Positions 35,490 to 43,986 of a stretch of DNA of 64,000 nt are shown one piece after another. Source of the DNA: Alistipes sp. (GTDB lineage Bacteria; Bacteroidota; Bacteroidia; Bacteroidales; Rikenellaceae). The translations under genes and the position numbers were made by a program. Location of the stretch: contig JAHHQK010000001.1 in assembly GCA_020026435.1 (NCBI GenBank), forward strand, positions 100,658 through 164,657, in the 5' to 3' direction. Each line of letters opens with the position of its first letter. Within the stretch, counting starts at the first letter, position 1. The notes beneath the pieces are model-generated. The model was not told the DNA's origin and did no database searches. It saw only the letters and a list, made by a program, of their open reading frames with translations.

Positions 35490-36347
35490 TTATTTTCGGC
35501 CTCCCTTTCCCGACACGGGGAGGATCTCCTGCGCAGGCTGTTTCATGCCGCGCCAGATCATCCATACGCCCAACACGATGAAGGGGATACTCAACCACTG
35601 GCCCATATACAGGTTCCAGCTCTGCTCGAAGGCCTCCTGCTCGGTCTTGATGAACTCGATGAAGAAGCGCGTGAGGAACGTGCCGATCAGGCCCACTCCG
35701 AAGATGATTCCCGGGCGGCGGCGTGCCATATCCTTGCCGTAATAGAGCCAGCAGAGGATGGCGAAGGTCACCAGATAGCACAGAGCCTCGTAGATCTGCG
35801 TAGGATGAACCGCCTGAGGCGCAAACTCATGCACCCACTTATACGAGCGCAGGAACTCGAAACCCCACGGCAGGTCGGTGGGCGTGCCGAAGATCTCCGA
35901 ATTGAACAGGTTGCCCAGTCTCACGACGGCGCCGCCGATCCCCACGGGGATCATGATACGGTCCAGCGACCAGATATAGGGCAGTTTGTTCTTGCGCGAG
36001 AAGAGCCACAGGCCGATCAGCAGTCCGATGGCGGCGCCATGGCTGGCCATACCTCCGTCGCGGAAGCCCGTGATGATGGTCCACGGTGCGGAGAGGTAAC
36101 CCACAGGATCGTAGAAAAGACAATGGCCCAAGCGTGCACCCAGGACCGTTGCCAATGCTCCGTAAAGGAATATCGAATCGGAAACACTTGAGGGAAGCCC
36201 CTCGCGTTTGCAGAAGTTGTCAAAGAATTTGGCTCCGCCCAATATCGCCACCGCCCACATCAGACCATAGTAGCGGATATCGATCGAACCCAGGTTGAAG
36301 AAAACGGGATCGAAATCCCAAACAATACTCAATGGGAATAATATCAT
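35490..36347 (-). CDS. lgt: Prolipoprotein diacylglyceryl transferase Lgt
   Basis: The 285-residue integral membrane protein shows Lgt signatures: YGLMWAVAILGG, the HG-type loop GGMASHGAAIGLLIG and the family motif GGAVVRLGNLFNSEIFG with its conserved Arg, Asn and Glu. It transfers diacylglycerol from phosphatidylglycerol to the lipobox cysteine of prolipoproteins, needed for HmuY and the other lipoproteins in this window. It lies between the histidine kinase and the SPOR protein genes, all on the minus strand with short gaps. Confidence 0.95.
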   Translation of the reverse strand: MILFPLSIVWDFDPVFFNLGSIDIRYYGLMWAVAILGGAKFFDNFCKREGLPSSVSDSIFLYGALATVLGARLGHCLFYDPVGYLSAPWTIITGFRDGGMASHGAAIGLLIGLWLFSRKNKLPYIWSLDRIMIPVGIGGAVVRLGNLFNSEIFGTPTDLPWGFEFLRSYKWVHEFAPQAVHPTQIYEALCYLVTFAILCWLYYGKDMARRRPGIIFGVGLIGTFLTRFFIEFIKTEQEAFEQSWNLYMGQWLSIPFIVLGVWMIWRGMKQPAQEILPVSGKGGRK

Positions 36348-36374
36348 TCTATCCTTTTTTATAAATCCTGCAAA

Positions 36375-37427
36375 TTACTTTTCATTGCTCATCAGATCGA
36401 CCTTCTTGAGCGAGAACGAGAACGTCGTGCCGACATTCAGCTCACTGCGCACGAAGATACGCTCGCCGTGGGCCTCGATGATGTGCTTGACGATGGCCAG
36501 ACCCAAGCCCGTACCGCCCTGCTCGCGCGAACGGCCCTTGTCCGTACGGTAGAAGCGCTCGAAAATGCGCGGCAGATCCTCCTTGGCCATACCCAGACCG
36601 TTGTCCTCGACCTCGACCTGGATCTTGTTGAGCATATCACGGAAACGAATGCGGGTCGTACCGCCCTCCTTGCCGTAGCGGATCGAGTTGACGATCAGAT
36701 TGACGAACACCTGTCCAATATAGTGCTTGTCGGCCGAAACCCAGAACGACGAGGGCAGGTTGTCGCTACCCTTGACACAGATCTTGATATTCTTCTTGTC
36801 GGCTTCCAGCTCGGCCTGCTCGGCGATCTCCTTGGCCAGGGCAACCACGTCGAAACGCTCCATATAGAGCTTGTTCATGTTGCTCTCCAACTTGGAAATC
36901 GTATCCAGATCATTGACGATGTTGATCAGTCGGTCGATGCTCTTCTCGGTGCGCTCCAGGTATTTGCGGTTGATCAGATCATCCTCCAGTCCACCGTCCA
37001 GCAGCGTGAGGATATAGCCCTGGATGTTGAAAATCGGGGTCTTCAACTCATGGGCCACGTTACCCAGGTACTGCTTGCGGAACTGCTCGGTTTCCTTGAG
37101 GCGGGCGATCTCGCGGTCGTTCGTATCGGCCCAGGCCGTAAGCTCCTCACCGATATTCTCAACGCGTTTGTCCTTCAACTCGGAGAACACCTCCTTGGTA
37201 TGCACATCACGCGAAAGCACAATCGAATAAATCGGTTTTAGCTTGTAAGCCACGTATTTACGAATAATAAACAACGCGACCAATGCCATCAGCAGGAATG
37301 TCCCCACCGCAACCAGAAGTGTGATCCACCACTGTTGTTCCATCAAAAGAAGGACGACGGCCACGATGACCGTGGCCAAAGAAGCAATCAACAATGATGC
37401 CGCTTCTTTTGTTTTAATGCGTACCAT
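36375..37427 (-). CDS. PhoR-like sensor histidine kinase without adjacent regulator
   Basis: The 350-residue protein has two N-terminal membrane segments (about 10-30 and 34-56) with almost no periplasmic loop, then a short linker, the HisKA box VAHELKTP with phosphorylated His126, and the ATPase boxes (NSIRYGKEGG, DNGLGMAKEDLPRIFERFYR, GGTGLGLAIVKHI). The architecture is that of PhoR-like kinases that sense within the membrane or in the cytoplasm. No response regulator gene is adjacent in this window, so its partner is unknown. It lies 17 bases downstream of ribE. Confidence 0.9.
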   Translation of the reverse strand: MVRIKTKEAASLLIASLATVIVAVVLLLMEQQWWITLLVAVGTFLLMALVALFIIRKYVAYKLKPIYSIVLSRDVHTKEVFSELKDKRVENIGEELTAWADTNDREIARLKETEQFRKQYLGNVAHELKTPIFNIQGYILTLLDGGLEDDLINRKYLERTEKSIDRLINIVNDLDTISKLESNMNKLYMERFDVVALAKEIAEQAELEADKKNIKICVKGSDNLPSSFWVSADKHYIGQVFVNLIVNSIRYGKEGGTTRIRFRDMLNKIQVEVEDNGLGMAKEDLPRIFERFYRTDKGRSREQGGTGLGLAIVKHIIEAHGERIFVRSELNVGTTFSFSLKKVDLMSNEK

Positions 37428-37444
37428 AATTAATTATTTATATC

Positions 37445-38041
37445 TTATTTCTTGTAATTCTGCATCAGACGTGCAATATATTTGCCGACAATATCAAATT
37501 CAAGGTTCACAACCGTACCCGGCTCGATTCTGCAGAAATTGGTATTCTCGAACGTATAGGGGATGATCGCCACCTGGAATGATCGCTCGCGGGAGTTGCA
37601 CACCGTGAGGCTCACGCCGTTGACCGTCACCGAACCCTTGTCGACCGTGAAGAATCCGTCGCCCTTAGGCTCGTACTCGAAGGTGAAGTACCAACTTCCG
37701 TCGGCATCCTCCTTGGCCGTACAGAGGGCCGTCTGGTCGACATGACCCTGGACGATATGACCGTCGAGCAGGGCATCGGGACGCATCGAGCGTTCGAGGT
37801 TCACCAGATCGCCCACCTTCAAAAGTCCCAGGTTGCTGCAATCCAGGGTCTCCTTCATGGCCGTCACCGTATAGGTGTCGCCCTCGATCCTGACCACCGT
37901 CAGGCAGACGCCGTTGTGGGCGACGCTCTGGTCGATCTTCAATTCCTGGGCAAAGTCGGCACGGAGGGTGAAATCCTTATTCTGACGATCCTCATGCACA
38001 GCCACCACTTCGGCCATGCGTTCTACGATTCCTGAAAACAT
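37445..38041 (-). CDS. ribE: Riboflavin synthase alpha chain
   Basis: The 198-residue protein begins with MFSGIVE and contains two lumazine-binding repeats (SVAHNGVCLTVV in the first, KGSVTVNGVSLTV in the second), as in trimeric riboflavin synthase. It converts two 6,7-dimethyl-8-ribityllumazine molecules into riboflavin and a pyrimidine product. The upstream gap of 15 bases to the S24-like regulator leaves no room for an FMN riboswitch. Confidence 0.96.
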   Translation of the reverse strand: MFSGIVERMAEVVAVHEDRQNKDFTLRADFAQELKIDQSVAHNGVCLTVVRIEGDTYTVTAMKETLDCSNLGLLKVGDLVNLERSMRPDALLDGHIVQGHVDQTALCTAKEDADGSWYFTFEYEPKGDGFFTVDKGSVTVNGVSLTVCNSRERSFQVAIIPYTFENTNFCRIEPGTVVNLEFDIVGKYIARLMQNYKK

Positions 38042-38056
38042 ATATCTTTCTTTCGT

Positions 38057-38686
38057 TTAGTTATTTACGATCAGTTTACCCACCACGCGGTAAGCGGCCG
38101 TCACATCGCTCAGGGCGATCTGCATGTCGTCGTAATTCTCTCGGTCGCCGGCAATCAGGCACAGCTTGTCCTGGGCATCGCCCAGACGCACGATGCGCAA
38201 AGCCGTGAATTTGGGGGTTACAATAACATAGGTATCACCCGGGATAATAGCCTCACGATCGACCGCACGCAGGAAGACCACCGTCTCGACGGGGATCACA
38301 TCGCCCATGACGCGGCCCTTGTAGCACATCGCAAAGTCGCACTTCGGGAGCATCGGGTTGAGCAGGTAGCTCTCCGGCTCCAGTCCGTGGACCTCGGAGA
38401 TCATCTGCTCGGGGTCCAGGTTGTAGTAAGGGATCTGGGCTCCGCGCACCTTCACGTCGGTGAACATCTGCCCCTCGCCCGTGAGCAGCCACAATTTGTC
38501 GATCTGAGGATATTTCGTCACGATACGATCGGCCACATCGAGCGAAATGCCGTTATTGCCGCGCTTGATCTGATAGAGGTTTTCGCCTCGGGCAAGGCCG
38601 ATATGACGGGCAAAATAGTTTGTCGACATATTCGCCCATTTGATCACTGCCTCTATTCTTTCCCAATTATTCTGTTTTTCTCTCAT
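38057..38686 (-). CDS. HTH regulator with degenerate S24 (LexA/CI-like) domain
   Basis: Start MREKQNNWERI gives 209 residues; an upstream in-frame start at 38725 would run into the tRNA promoter. Residues about 8-75 form an XRE-type helix-turn-helix (FARHIGLARGENLYQIKRGNNGIS). The C-terminal half resembles an S24 peptidase fold, but the usual GxSM reads GRVM (Val126 in place of the catalytic Ser), and the expected Lys appears as Arg164. It is therefore probably not self-cleaving and may be a dimeric repressor or a regulator of ribE, 15 bases downstream. Confidence 0.8.
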   Translation of the reverse strand: MREKQNNWERIEAVIKWANMSTNYFARHIGLARGENLYQIKRGNNGISLDVADRIVTKYPQIDKLWLLTGEGQMFTDVKVRGAQIPYYNLDPEQMISEVHGLEPESYLLNPMLPKCDFAMCYKGRVMGDVIPVETVVFLRAVDREAIIPGDTYVIVTPKFTALRIVRLGDAQDKLCLIAGDRENYDDMQIALSDVTAAYRVVGKLIVNN

Positions 38687-38714
38687 TTTTATTATGCTTT
38701 TTAATTTTTTTTTG

Positions 38715-38722
38715 TACCTTTG
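38715..38722 (+). promoter_or_regulatory. -7 promoter box of tRNA-Arg gene
   Basis: TACCTTTG lies behind a T-rich stretch and ends seven bases before the first base of the tRNA, so the primary transcript would have almost no 5' leader. Confidence 0.65.
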
Positions 38723-38729
38723 CAATCCC

Positions 38730-38801
38730 GGTCCCGTAGTTCAATGGATAGAATACAAGATTCCGGTTCTTACGATATGGGTTCGATTCCCGTCGGGATC
38801 A
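38730..38801 (+). tRNA. tRNA-Arg (anticodon CCG)
   Basis: The 72-base sequence folds as a cloverleaf: acceptor GGTCCCG / CGGGATC with one G-T pair, D arm GTTC / GAAT, anticodon loop TTCCGGT with anticodon CCG, a 4-base variable loop and T arm ATGGG-TTCGATT-CCCGT, then discriminator A. The outermost anticodon-stem pair is C-A and therefore open. CCA is not encoded. A promoter box lies seven bases upstream and a terminator directly downstream, so it is a single-gene unit. CGG codons occur in this GC-rich genome. Confidence 0.93.
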
Positions 38802-38804
38802 CTG

Positions 38805-38846
38805 AAAGACACGAGTTTGATTCGATTCAACTTGTGTCTTTTCTTT
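38805..38846 (+). terminator. Terminator of tRNA-Arg
   Basis: A 13-bp stem (AAAGACACGAGTT / AACTTGTGTCTTT, one G-T pair) with an 11-base loop is followed by TCTTTTATT, starting three bases after the tRNA. Confidence 0.88.
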
Positions 38847-39279
38847 TATTACGGAATCCCGAAACGTCACCTCTTCTCTCTGAAGCAGGTCAAAACCTTT
38901 CGCCGGGATCTTTCCCATCGAGGCTTTTGTCCGTTCCGACACCTCCGTTTTTTCCATATTCATTGACACCTCCATTCTCACACACATTCCCGAGGATAAA
39001 GGTATTCCCTCCACCCCCGAAGGTTTTCTCTCCATGTTTATACTATACTTTGGTGCAGGCCCTTGGCTTTCACCCTTCGGCATTCCGCCGACAATACGCC
39101 GCGTTAGTTCACGCGAGCATATTTTTTATTCAACAAATATACGCAATTTTCGGAATTAATTAGCAAAAAAGTACAAATTAAATCAATCCGAGATCAAATA
39201 ATGCTCAAAAACGGAGAACGGTCCAAAAATTTGATCTTCGGGGATTTTCAAATAAGATTTACGGGTAGCACACCCGGCT
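38847..39279. other. Intergenic region, no gene recognised
   Basis: About 430 bases between the tRNA terminator and the beta-barrel gene. Short overlapping frames look random, and the last 140 bases are AT-rich. A weak hairpin (CGGGT / ACCCG) near 39260 may help end the barrel gene on the minus strand. Confidence 0.5.
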
Positions 39280-40656
39280 CTACAAATTGAATCGCAGACC
39301 CAGGCGAAGGGTGAATGTAGCGGGGGAATCGGTACGCGAAGTGCGTACGCGGGTTTGGTTGAAATAGTAGGCCACCTCGGGCTCGAAATAGAGTCCGACG
39401 AGTTTGGAGGGGCGGTACTCTATGCCCGCCACGCCCATGGTCGACCAGAATGCGCCAGGCTCGCTGATCCGGCTGTTGCCGCAATGGGCATCGACACAGA
39501 ACTCCATGCCAAAGCCCGTGCCCACATACATGGCGACACGTCTGCGGTCCAGGAAATTCCAGTTGGCACGGAGCGGGATTCCGACGAAATGAAGCGTTTG
39601 GTCGAAGCTGCGTGAAGCGACAGGCAGGGTGACATCCGACCTGAGCAGTGTATAACAGAGACCGGACTCCAGCGAGAAGCCCCCGCCAAGCGACTTGCGC
39701 AGGGTGAGGCCGAAGCTCAGAGGCTGGTGATGGACACAGGATGCATCCTTCGTGTCCAGATTCACGAAAGGCGAAGGGGTCTCGCCGTTGCTGTCCGAGA
39801 TGGTGGCATTGCTCTGCTCGACCAGTTTATTGAACCAGCGGGTTTTCACCCCCATTTTCGACGAGGAGCTCAATCCACCCTGGGCATAGACCGCCATGGA
39901 CAGCGGACGGGAGGGACGGACCACGGCCACATAGTCCCGATCAAAGGACTTGCGCGAAACCCCACGCCGGTCATATTGCGAGGTCTTCCCCACGGATTGT
40001 TTGTCCGACTTTACGGAATCCCGGGAAGAGGATGTCGTCCCGGTCGTTGCTCCCTTCGGATCACGATGTGCAGGACGCGGAGCGATACCCTCCGCGTAAT
40101 CGGGATTGAGCGTCAGATCGCACTCGGCATCAGGCTCCGAGGAGATCATATTGTCAGGTATTTGATTCTTCTTTCCGGGCTGTTTCCCGTCATCAAATGC
40201 GGAATCCTTCGTCGAAGGCCGGCGTACGGGTTTTCCACCCGACAGATCCGGGTCGGAATCCGCCGCGGAACGGACTGCAAGCAGTTGTTCAGAAAGAGAA
40301 TTCAAGGAAGAGGCCCGCTCCTCCCGCTCACGGGAGTCGGCCTCAGAGTCAGATTCGGATAAAATAGTAGTGGCGGAAATTCTCCGATCGGATTCGTACC
40401 CCTCTAACGTTCCGACCCATACTTCATCCCCATAAGGAATGAAGCCCCTAAACCACGAGAATTCCGCCACTACGATGGCTGCAAGAATGGCCGCCGCAGC
40501 GGGAATAACCCGCACGAGGACTTTCCACCTCGGGGTTCGGACTGCAGGCAGGACTTTGAGATCCTGCTCCAGATGTTCCCAAACGCCTTCCGACGGGGTC
40601 ACCTCCATATCACGGAGCTTGTCCCCGATGATATCTGGCCAATTCTTTTCTTTCAT
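39280..40656 (-). CDS. Anti-sigma-like membrane protein with C-terminal outer-membrane beta-barrel domain
   Basis: The 458-residue protein has a short charged N terminus (about 1-42, MKEKNWPDIIGDKLRDMEV), one membrane segment (about 47-65), a long Ser/Asp/Lys-rich probably disordered stretch (about 85-245), and a C-terminal part with alternating beta strands (GLTLRKSLGGGFSLESGLCY, GLYFEPEVAYYFN) ending in LRLGLRFNL, like the outer-membrane beta-barrel (PorT-type) domain. It follows an ECF sigma gene by two bases, which suggests anti-sigma function. A protein with both an inner-membrane segment and a barrel would span the periplasm. Function is inferred from layout. Confidence 0.7.
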   Translation of the reverse strand: MKEKNWPDIIGDKLRDMEVTPSEGVWEHLEQDLKVLPAVRTPRWKVLVRVIPAAAAILAAIVVAEFSWFRGFIPYGDEVWVGTLEGYESDRRISATTILSESDSEADSREREERASSLNSLSEQLLAVRSAADSDPDLSGGKPVRRPSTKDSAFDDGKQPGKKNQIPDNMISSEPDAECDLTLNPDYAEGIAPRPAHRDPKGATTGTTSSSRDSVKSDKQSVGKTSQYDRRGVSRKSFDRDYVAVVRPSRPLSMAVYAQGGLSSSSKMGVKTRWFNKLVEQSNATISDSNGETPSPFVNLDTKDASCVHHQPLSFGLTLRKSLGGGFSLESGLCYTLLRSDVTLPVASRSFDQTLHFVGIPLRANWNFLDRRRVAMYVGTGFGMEFCVDAHCGNSRISEPGAFWSTMGVAGIEYRPSKLVGLYFEPEVAYYFNQTRVRTSRTDSPATFTLRLGLRFNL

Positions 40657-40658
40657 AA

Positions 40659-41273
40659 CTAATTATTCTTTTCGTAATCCCGTATCTTGCGGGCAAGCAA
40701 GGCCCGGGCTCGGAAAAGTTGCGACGAGGAGCTCTTTTCCTTGATACCCAGCATACGGGCAATGTCCGCATGAGAATATCCTTCTACATAAAAAAGGTTG
40801 AAGACCACCCGATATCCCTCGGGCAACTCTTCGATCAGACGCATCAGTTCCCGGGCCGGAATACGTTCCACGTCCACCGCGGATTCATCCTCCGCCAGAC
40901 GGACCGACCTACTCTCTTCGATCGGTTCTTCCTCCAGCCGGCTGCGCTGTCTCAACCACTCCAGCGTAGTGTTGACGGTCACCCGTTCCATCCACGCCCG
41001 GAGCGACCCCTTACCTCGGTAGGTAAAACGGTCCAGCGATCCGAAGATCTTCAAAAACGAATCGTGCAACAAATCCTCGGCCGTAGCCCTGTCGGCGACA
41101 TAGCGCAGGCAGATGGCAAACAAACGACCCGCATACTGCTCGTAGAGCATCCTGCGAGCTTCCATCTCTCCCCTGCGGCAGGCTTCGGCCAGGCTTTGTT
41201 CCTCAATCGTATTCAATTCGATCCATTTACTTACTAAATGCAGATCTTCGGGAAATACTGCACCGCTTTTCAT
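40659..41273 (-). CDS. ECF-type RNA polymerase sigma factor
   Basis: The ATG at 41273 gives 204 residues; the longer frame would start with TTG at 41294. Region 2 is YEQYAGRLFAICLRYVADRATAEDLLHDSFLKIF and region 4 is LPEGYRVVFNLFYVEGYSHADIARMLGIKEKSSSSQLFRARA, the standard sigma-70 family ECF pattern. It should direct RNA polymerase to a stress or envelope regulon. A clear promoter lies upstream, and the putative anti-sigma partner begins two bases after its stop. Confidence 0.93.
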   Translation of the reverse strand: MKSGAVFPEDLHLVSKWIELNTIEEQSLAEACRRGEMEARRMLYEQYAGRLFAICLRYVADRATAEDLLHDSFLKIFGSLDRFTYRGKGSLRAWMERVTVNTTLEWLRQRSRLEEEPIEESRSVRLAEDESAVDVERIPARELMRLIEELPEGYRVVFNLFYVEGYSHADIARMLGIKEKSSSSQLFRARALLARKIRDYEKNN

Positions 41274-41344
41274 AAAAGATATGCAGGATCCCAAAAAAGA
41301 GCGTATTGCTCAAAAAAATATTTTCCTCGCACGCAGTAATAGTG

Positions 41345-41374
41345 CAAAATTAGCATTTATAAAGAAAAACACAA
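41345..41374 (-). promoter_or_regulatory. Promoter of ECF sigma operon
   Basis: On the minus strand TTG is followed after 19 bases by TAATTTTG, an exact Bacteroidetes -33/-7 arrangement. The start codon of the sigma gene lies about 70 bases downstream. Confidence 0.7.
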
Positions 41375-41393
41375 TACAAAAAACGAAAGAATT

Positions 41394-42068
41394 ATGAAAA
41401 AATTATCTTTGCTTCTGCTCTCGATCTTCTCGCTGATCGGTCTCTCGTCGTGTAACGACTCGGATTCGGACTACCCGGGCTATGCCTATTTCGTAACCGT
41501 AAAGGCCGCCTCCGAAAGCGCCTACTACTTTATGATGGACGACGACAAGACGATCTATCCGGGCAACGTAAGCCGTATCCCGAACTACAAACCCGTTGAC
41601 AACCAGCGCGCCATTCTCCTCTTCAACCTGCTGAACGAGCCCATGACCGGGTTCAACTACAACGCCGAGATTTTCGACGTGCAGCCCATCTACTCGCGCG
41701 ACGCCGAGGTCATGCCCCAGGAGGATATCGACCAGCTGGCCAACGACGGCATCGAGGTGTACCGCGGTATGTACACGCCCCACTACCTAACCATTCCCGT
41801 GACCTACTCCACGACGAAAACCGTGAAGCATGAGTTCTACCTGGTGGCTGCCGAGGAAGAGGTGGATTCGCCCGAGCAGTCGGAGCTCTTCATCCTGGAG
41901 CTGCGCCACGACGCCAAAGGCGACCAGGGCGGATGGCCCACGGAGGAGTACATCTCGTTCAAGATCGACAATCTGAAAACCCTCATGGATGACAAGGCCG
42001 GCATCAAACTCGTCAGCAAGAGTCTCTCCGGCTCGGAGCAGTCCCAGCAGATTTACTTCCAACGATAG
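41394..42068 (+). CDS. NigD-like lipoprotein
   Basis: The 224-residue protein has a lipoprotein signal peptide (LSSC, Cys20) followed by NDSDSD. The body matches NigD-like proteins of Bacteroidales, with an N-terminal OB-like part (YFVTVKAASESAYYFMMDDDKTIYP) and a C-terminal beta-sandwich (ISFKIDNLKTLMDDKAG). The function of the family is unknown; members are outer-envelope lipoproteins. It is divergent from the ECF sigma gene (120 bases between starts) and could be part of its regulon. Confidence 0.8.
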   Translation: MKKLSLLLLSIFSLIGLSSCNDSDSDYPGYAYFVTVKAASESAYYFMMDDDKTIYPGNVSRIPNYKPVDNQRAILLFNLLNEPMTGFNYNAEIFDVQPIYSRDAEVMPQEDIDQLANDGIEVYRGMYTPHYLTIPVTYSTTKTVKHEFYLVAAEEEVDSPEQSELFILELRHDAKGDQGGWPTEEYISFKIDNLKTLMDDKAGIKLVSKSLSGSEQSQQIYFQR

Positions 42069-42099
42069 ACTGCCCCATAATATTAAGGTCGACAAGGCC

Positions 42100-42141
42100 A
42101 AAAAAGAGATGCCCTCCAACAGTGGAGAGCATCTCTTTTTG
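42100..42141 (+). terminator. Terminator after NigD-like gene
   Basis: A stem of AAAAAGAGATGC / GCATCTCTTTTT extended by CTCCA / TGGAG closes on a four-base loop and ends in a T-run; the A/T flanks allow action in both directions. Confidence 0.88.
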
Positions 42142-42213
42142 GTAATGATGCAAAAAGCTTCTCGGTATTTTCAGCAGAATGAAGGAGATATCAGAACTTT
42201 CTTTCCCCCAAAA

Positions 42214-42249
42214 ATCATCCCCGGCATAGATAATTGTGCCGGGGGTGAT
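42214..42249 (-). terminator. Terminator of the DUF5682/MoxR/VWA operon
   Basis: On the minus strand ATCACCCCCGGCA pairs with TGCCGGGGATGAT (one G-T pair) around a ten-base loop and is followed by TTTT. It lies about 160 bases after the stop of the last gene of the seven-gene operon. The interval 42250-42407 holds a G9 tract and no recognised gene. Confidence 0.78.
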
Positions 42250-42407
42250 TTATATATCTCCTTGGGGCACGGCCCCCTGATTTACAGGTATGTACCTGGG
42301 GGGGGGCAAAAATCTCCAACACTCCACACGCAGGATCGCCCCTCGGTCGTTGGGGAAATACGCCCGCAGACCTTCACATAGAGGAGGCCTCTCCCGCTCT
42401 CTTTCCA

Positions 42408-42833
42408 TCAATCCCGTTTAAGATCCACCTGGCCGGACAGCCATTGGAAATACTTCCGGTCTTCCTTGAAGATCTTCTTGCCTTCGAGCATATAGGCGCG
42501 CAGAAGGAATTCTCGGGCATGGGTCTCATCCCCCAGTTCCAGATAATTCTCACCCAGACGCAACAATATGAAAGGATTGTCCGTCTCTCCGAGATTGTAG
42601 CATTTGCGGAAGGACTCCAGCGACTTGCCGTAGTCCTGCATCAGAAAACGGGCATCGCCGATTGAGCCGACGAGCCACAGATATGCATCCCAGTCTTCCT
42701 TCGGTTCCGGGAGGATATCCAGTGCCTCCCTAAAACAGGTGATGGCTTTCGCGTAATCTTCACTGTCCATCGCCTCGTTTCCCTTCTCCGACAGTTCTTC
42801 GATTCTGCCGTACAATTCATCTGAAAGTTCCAT
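42408..42833 (-). CDS. Tetratricopeptide repeat protein
   Basis: The 141-residue soluble protein consists of about three TPR-like helical hairpins (GNEAMDSEDYAKAITCFREALDI, ARFLMQDYGKSLESFRKCYNL, ENYLELGDETHAREFLLRAY). It has no signal peptide and probably acts as a cytoplasmic binding scaffold. It is the last gene of the minus-strand operon, seven bases after the VWA gene, and so may recruit a client or partner to the VWA/MoxR machinery. Confidence 0.85.
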   Translation of the reverse strand: MELSDELYGRIEELSEKGNEAMDSEDYAKAITCFREALDILPEPKEDWDAYLWLVGSIGDARFLMQDYGKSLESFRKCYNLGETDNPFILLRLGENYLELGDETHAREFLLRAYMLEGKKIFKEDRKYFQWLSGQVDLKRD

Positions 42834-42840
42834 GTTTTCT

Positions 42841-43971
42841 CTATTTTTCTTTGATATTCTTTGATGCCCACATCCCGATATCCTGCTTACTCAATGCCGC
42901 AGCCATCAGATCCGGGAATTTATCGGGTGTACAGGCGAATGTGGGGACCCCGAGCGAGGCCAGATATTCGGCATGATGCTTGTCATAACACGGAGCTCCG
43001 TCATCGTTGAGCGCTGGAAGCACGATCATCTGCACGCCGCTGGCCACGATGGAAGCCATGCGTTTGCGCATCTCCTTCTCGTCACCGCCCTCGTAGAGAT
43101 CGGTCACCAGCACCAGCACCGTATCCTGCGGCCGTGTGATCACCCCCTGACAATAGGTCAGGGCGCGGGCTATGTCGGTTCCTCCGCCGAGCTGGACACC
43201 GAACAGCAGGTCAACCGGATCCTGCAAATCGTCGGTAAGGTCAACGACCGAAGTGTCGAACACCACCATCCGCGTATTTACTGACGGTAACGAAGCCAGC
43301 ACCGACCCGAAGATTCCGGAGTAAACCACCGAAGTGCCCATCGAACCGCTCTGGTCGAGACAGAGAATGATGTCCTTCAGAGCCTTGCATTTTCGTCCGT
43401 AGCCGATTCTGATCTCGGGAATGACGGTCTTGTACTGCGGCTGGTAATTCTTCAGGTTCTTTATGATGGTCGTCTTCCAGTCTATCTCGTTGTAACGGGG
43501 ATTGCGCCTTCTTGCCGAGCGGTTCAAAGCACCGGTGACGGCCTGCCGGGTCGGGGTGGAGAGTTTCTGCATCAGTTCATCGACCACCTTGCGGACTACC
43601 TGTCGGGCCATGTCCTTGTTCTTTTCGGGAATGGCCCTGCCGAGTGACATGAGTGTGGCCACCAGATGCACATCTGGGACAACCGTTGCCAGCATCTCCC
43701 TTTCGGTCAGCAGCGAGTCGAGGTGCAGACGCTTGATGGCATCCCGCTGGATGACCTGCACGACGGTCTGCGGAAAAAACTCACGGATATCCCCCAGCCA
43801 GCGGCTGACCTTCGGGGCCGAGAATCCGAGTCCTCCGCTCCGCTCACCGCCATAGACCGCCTCCAACGAACGGTCCAGACGCTGCTCCTCCACCGTCAGC
43901 GTGACATCCATACCCTCGGCCGTATCTCCACCGAGTGCCAACCGCCATCTTTTCAAATATTCTGTTTCCAT
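42841..43971 (-). CDS. VWA domain protein with intact MIDAS (CoxE-like)
   Basis: The 376-residue protein has an alpha-helical N-terminal region (about 1-195) and a C-terminal von Willebrand A domain. The metal-ion-dependent adhesion site is complete: DQSGS (Asp206, Ser208, Ser210), Thr265 in GGGTDIA and Asp291 in VTDLYEGG. VWA proteins paired with MoxR ATPases act as adaptors for substrate remodelling or metal insertion. A basic stretch (RSARRRNPRYNEIDWKTTI) precedes the domain. The gene lies 15 bases after the DUF5682 gene and seven bases before the TPR gene. Confidence 0.9.
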   Translation of the reverse strand: METEYLKRWRLALGGDTAEGMDVTLTVEEQRLDRSLEAVYGGERSGGLGFSAPKVSRWLGDIREFFPQTVVQVIQRDAIKRLHLDSLLTEREMLATVVPDVHLVATLMSLGRAIPEKNKDMARQVVRKVVDELMQKLSTPTRQAVTGALNRSARRRNPRYNEIDWKTTIIKNLKNYQPQYKTVIPEIRIGYGRKCKALKDIILCLDQSGSMGTSVVYSGIFGSVLASLPSVNTRMVVFDTSVVDLTDDLQDPVDLLFGVQLGGGTDIARALTYCQGVITRPQDTVLVLVTDLYEGGDEKEMRKRMASIVASGVQMIVLPALNDDGAPCYDKHHAEYLASLGVPTFACTPDKFPDLMAAALSKQDIGMWASKNIKEK

Positions 43972-43986
43972 ATTCTCTCCTGTTTT

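Noticed and set aside
37428..38056. FMN riboswitch for ribE
   Set aside because: The gap upstream of ribE is only 15 bases and no conserved RFN element was seen.
38799..39083. 94-codon minus-strand frame after the tRNA
   Set aside because: It overlaps the tRNA end and its terminator and shows no domain or signal.
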